A stretch of 64,000 nt of DNA. Source: Phanerochaete sordida. Its lineage: Eukaryota > Basidiomycota > Agaricomycetes > Polyporales > Phanerochaetaceae. Both the position numbers and the translations under genes were made by a program. Of this stretch, positions 60,814-64,000 are shown in pieces. Location of the stretch: positions 1 to 64,000 of the forward strand of contig BPQB01000082.1 of the NCBI GenBank assembly GCA_019973155.2. Direction: 5' to 3'. Below the pieces are notes generated by a model that saw only the letters and a list, made by a program, of their open reading frames with translations, did not search any database and was not told the DNA's origin. Every line of letters starts with the position of its first letter. Within the stretch, counting starts at the first letter, position 1.

Positions 60814-61928
60814 TCAGCCGAAGCCGGCCCATTCGATGGAATAATACGATACCTCCTGCTTTGCTTCGTCCCAGCCGCACAGAAGGTGCGCCTTTTTGGT
60901 TGCTGTGCCGAGCCGGCCATGCGCAACGATTTCCATCGGACGTATCTTCGCTACTGGTGACTCATGTACGGTGGCAACGAAATGGGAGTGATACCGCAGA
61001 GGGTCCCCTATACGCCCGCTCGTAAGTGGTTCGACACGGACCACATCCACAGTACGCACCAGGGTACACAAGAAAGTCACCGCCGAACTTGATGCCTCCG
61101 CCCATGAAGTGGCCCTTCTCCCACAGATCACGGAACACCTCGCACTTGGCACGCTCGAACGACGTCGAGGGATATGTCCACACCCCAGCAGCCTTCGCGT
61201 CCTCGAGCGTCGCGTACGTCGCGGCTTCAGGGGCGTACCAGGGCAGCTCCGCAGCTGAGTCAGCGGGTACCGTGACGGTGTACACCGTGTTCGCGTTTGC
61301 GCTTGCGCTTGGTGTGTCTGGACGCTCTTGCGGAGTTGGTACAACAAGGACGACACTGTCGGGGTCGGCGCCCTCCGCGATAGCCTTCGCACGCGCCGCT
61401 GCTGCCCGCTTCTCTTCACGTGCCCTTCGCTTGCGTACGGCATCTTCGCTCAGCGCGCGGTTCGCGGCGCCGCGTTGCTCGGCGTCCTTAGCCTCTGCTC
61501 CAGCAATCTGAGCGGCGACGTGCGCGGTACGCTCCGCGTTCCATTGTACGAGCTCTTCGTGTGCTGGTGTGCGATGCGCCGTTGAGTCGTCAACAAACAC
61601 AGCTAGCTCTGTGGGCGCGTGAGTGTGGACGATTTGCGGGAAGGCAAGAGGGGCGCACGTTTCGAAACAAGGAGGACAGCTTCCTCGGGTAGGAGGAGCA
61701 GGGGAACGCCGAGGAAGACGTTTTGTTGTGACAGGTGCGGAAGCGTACCGGTCAGGACACCGCAGATGTGGTGGTCAGCGCGCAGAGCGGCGAGGTCTGT
61801 CCTTTACCTCCGAAGTGAGTCGTTTTCTGGGCTGCGATGAACCGCCGCGACGTACCTTCGACGTCCCACACGTAGGCCTTCTGGTTCGACACTCGTAGCT
61901 GAATTTTCCGTGAGGGTGGATCCGCCAT
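60814..61928 (-). CDS. SEN34: tRNA-splicing endonuclease subunit SEN34
   Basis: Catalytic subunit that cleaves the 3' splice site of tRNA introns; in fungi the complex may be at the outer mitochondrial membrane. Four exons (61928-61856, 61796-61659, 61608-61060, 61007-60814) give 317 residues. The N-terminal domain reads AYVWDVEDLAALRADHHICGVLTGTLPHLSQQNVFLGVPLLLLPEEAVLLVSKQLAVFVDD, typical of SEN34. A charged Ala/Arg/Glu linker with coiled-coil character follows. The C-terminal nuclease domain has [39 protein letters not shown] and TATKKAHLLC. The catalytic triad Tyr-His-Lys is visible as Y in LRYHSHF, the second His of HSH, and Lys in ATKKAH. The end YYSIEWAGFG is also conserved. Confidence 0.93.
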
Positions 61929-62529
61929 TTTTGCAAGTCTGTCCGCCTATACAACCTCTGGAGGGAGGCCAGAGGCAAGTAAGAGTCAAGGCTCAAGACT
62001 TGAGCTTGAGCTGCAGTCTCGAAAGTGGAAGTCGTCACATGACGTACAGATATGGAAGGGGAGCAAACACATGTCAACACAGTCCGCGCAGAGATCCTTA
62101 GTTATTGGGCTGGGTCTCTGAGTTACCTGTATACGGAGAAGGTCACTCATTTTTTTCCCAGTTTAATAATTTTAGGACGCTGTTACAATGTAGCTTGAGC
62201 AAAATTATGTATAATGAGGCCAAGGTGTGTCGGACTTCGAGCTAGGCACGCTGCAGGCAGTGCTGCAAGTAAGGATGCCCTGTAAGCCTTTGGGGTCAGT
62301 CAAGAATTAGTAAAAAATGTTACTGGGAAATAATACTAGCTCGTTTTAGGTAACGATGACGAGAGAGGTTGCTTGCACTCATTCTGCGCCCGCCGACGGC
62401 TTGCGCAGATCGCTATCTCAGATCTCGGCGCTCCGCCACGAAGAGTGCCCGAGGCGCCCAAAACGCTTTCTGACTCTCCTGGTTCCCTCACCTGCGGACA
62501 CCTTCGGGCTCTTCGCTCTCCGCCACAAA
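61929..62529. promoter_or_regulatory. Divergent promoter region, SEN34 / ALKBH1-like gene
   Basis: 601 bp between divergent starts, AT-rich around 62,150-62,340. In the last 174 bp an upstream in-frame ATG at 62356 would extend the ALKBH1-like protein by 58 residues; I regard this as probable 5' UTR. Confidence 0.45.
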
Positions 62530-64000
62530 ATGACGGAAACAACTTCTCTTCTAGGACCTAGTCTTACCCCTGCGCAGAAGAAGGCACGCAAGCAGCATCT
62601 CAAAACGACGAAGAACAGGCCCGCGGACATCGAAGACGGCTGGACGCCGTTCAGAGCGGCCGAGAAGCGGTTCAAGGCAAAATGGCCGCTACCGGACATG
62701 TCGACTGTTCTTGATCTGCACCATGAAGATATGGAGGGTGCTGATGAAGGTAGCGGGGAACCTTCGCAGCGCGGCCGCAGAGATGCAGTTGAATGGAGGC
62801 AGGTCGATGTATCCGTGGATCAGAAGGGCAAAGGGAAGGCGTATGCCTTTCCTCGGGTTCCTGGTATGCAATACTACTTTATTTTGTATATGTACATACT
62901 CATTGCGCTGTCCAATTTCATGACATTTCCGACGACTAGGTCTTGTTTACTTGCCTAGTTTTGTTAGCGCAGAAGAGCAGCGTCGGCTGGTACGCTGGAG
63001 TCTGCAGGACCATGCCAAACCTCCAAATGAGAGCAATCTAGATGCACACCATGTGCTTCCTCCAGAAGGATTGTGGAACGCATATCTGCGATCCCTGCAC
63101 GACGGCACCGACAATGAAGAAAGCATCCAACCCAAAGTCTCGGGCTCATCCTCAGCAGACTCTGCCTCACCCGTCTCTCCAGCAAGTAACGTCACGAATG
63201 GCCCGCGCACTCTCATAGCGAACCCACCAGCGTCGCCATCCCTCCTCGCGACGCTACTGACGCTCCCCACGCCGCCGCCAACGCCATCGCCGAACGCAAA
63301 GCCGTGCTCGCCCGCCGCGCTCGTGCCGAAGCTCCGCTGGGCAAACATCGGCTGGCACTACCACTGGGGCAACAAGCAGTACGACTTCACGCGGGGAAGG
63401 GGCGGCGGCGTCGCGGACGTCTATCGGGCGGTGTGCATGCGGGCGGTGCGTGGCGTGGATTGGGAGAGCGTGTACAGCGGCGAGGGAAGTGCTGAGGGGG
63501 AGAAGGAGCCGTTTGAGGAGTGGAAGACCTGGCCGGAGGAGTATGGTGCGTGTCTCGTTGTTCTCGTGCACAAAAAGCACTTGGTCTGAAGCTCTTGACA
63601 GAGCCAGACGCGGGCATCGTGAACTTCTACCAGACACGAGATACCCTCATGGCTCATGTCGACCGCTCAGAGCTCTGCGCTACGTCTCCGCTCGTCTCTA
63701 TTTCGTACGTATGTTGCACCGCCTCCGCCAGGAATCCAACTGACGTACATTCTCAGTCTGGGCTGTTCAGCCATCTTCCTCATCGGAGGGCCCACGCGCG
63801 ACACAGAGCCGATCCCCATCCTCCTGCGCTCCGGCGATGTGCTCATAATGTCGGGGCCATGTCGGCGGGCATATCACGGTGCGCAGCTGGCATCCTCTAG
63901 CTTACAACGGCTTCTGAACACTCAGTATTGGCGCAGGCGTGCCACGGATCCTCGAAGACACCTGCCCCACCTACTTGCTTCAGGGTCACACTGGGCAGGA
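62530..64000 (+). CDS. ALKBH1-like 2-oxoglutarate/Fe(II) dioxygenase (3' end outside window)
   Basis: AlkB-family oxygenase of the ALKBH1 type, acting on methylated nucleic acid; the exact substrate cannot be read from sequence. The start at 62530 opens MTETTSLLGPSLTPAQKKARKQHLKTT. Exons read: WTPFRAAEKRFKAKWPLPDMSTVLDL; then VYLPSFVSAEEQRRLVRWSLQDHAKPPNESNLDAHH, a Ser/Pro-rich insert, PKLRWANIGWHYHWGNKQYDF and EEWKTWPEEY. An intron ending near 63599 joins EPDAGIVNFYQTRDTLMAHVDRSE, where HVD gives the HxD iron ligands. Then LGCSAIFLIGGPTRDTEPIPILLRSGDVLIMSGPCRRAYHGV supplies the distal His in YHGV, and PRILEDTCPTYLLQ is cut by the window edge. All visible catalytic residues are intact; the final Arg-rich part is missing only because of the edge. 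Confidence 0.88.

Noticed and set aside
62356..62529. Upstream ATG extension of the ALKBH1-like protein
   Set aside because: The extra 58 residues are in frame but look like untranslated sequence, while MTETTSLLGPS at 62530 begins a typical N-terminus. Kept as an alternative only.

Overview
The window is nuclear DNA of a filamentous basidiomycete, most likely a wood-decay-type Agaricomycete. I infer this from dense GT-AG introns of about 45-65 nt in almost every gene, a GC-rich coding bias, a retaining trehalose phosphorylase of the mushroom type, two F-box proteins with leucine-rich tails, paired P450s, and a small Cys-rich secreted protein. No CRISPR array, rRNA, tRNA, intact transposon or virus was recognised. 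The annotation was made by reading: splice junctions are given where I followed them base by base and are approximate elsewhere.

Layout. 0.7-2.5 kb (-): a nuclear-looking protein with a Zn(II)2Cys6-spaced cysteine cluster and a histone-H1-like basic tail. 3.9-9.1 kb (-): a TBC1D5-like Rab-GAP and the splicing factor SPF45. 9.6-11.3 kb (+): F-box protein 1. 11.6-18.1 kb (-): the TBP-removing Swi2/Snf2 ATPase MOT1. 20.1-21.9 kb (+): a KDM8/JMJD5-like JmjC oxygenase. 22.1-23.9 kb (-): F-box protein 2, paralogous to the first. 24.1-33.4 kb: two paralogous P450s in opposite orientation flanking SDH1 (succinate dehydrogenase flavoprotein). 34.6-35.3 kb (+): a secreted Cys-rich protein with two related modules. 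36.0-36.9 kb (-): an SGNH/GDSL esterase.

38.2-46.3 kb (+): a tandem array of four alpha-arrestin-like genes. Copies 1, 3 and 4 are full length, share an 18-nt microexon and end in a C-terminal PPxY motif. Copy 2 is short and lacks the C-terminal half and the PPxY. 46.5-52.1 kb: MSH3 (-) and ATP12 (+) sharing a 207-bp divergent promoter. 52.4-55.1 kb (-): trehalose phosphorylase. 57.0-60.7 kb (+): a divergent TFIIB-family protein and an EI24-like membrane protein. 60.8-61.9 kb (-): tRNA-splicing endonuclease subunit SEN34. 62.5 kb to the end (+): an ALKBH1-like dioxygenase cut by the window edge.

Most genes are single-copy housekeeping functions (transcription, splicing, mismatch repair, mitochondrial respiration, tRNA processing) and are not an operon or an obvious secondary-metabolite cluster. 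The accessory part is 24-46 kb: P450 pair, secreted protein, esterase and arrestin array. The most notable observations are the arrestin array with its conserved 18-nt microexon and PPxY-less copy, very small exons elsewhere (15 nt in EI24, 24 nt in SDH1 and in the secreted protein), and two probable GC-AG introns (MOT1 intron 1, P450 copy 2).
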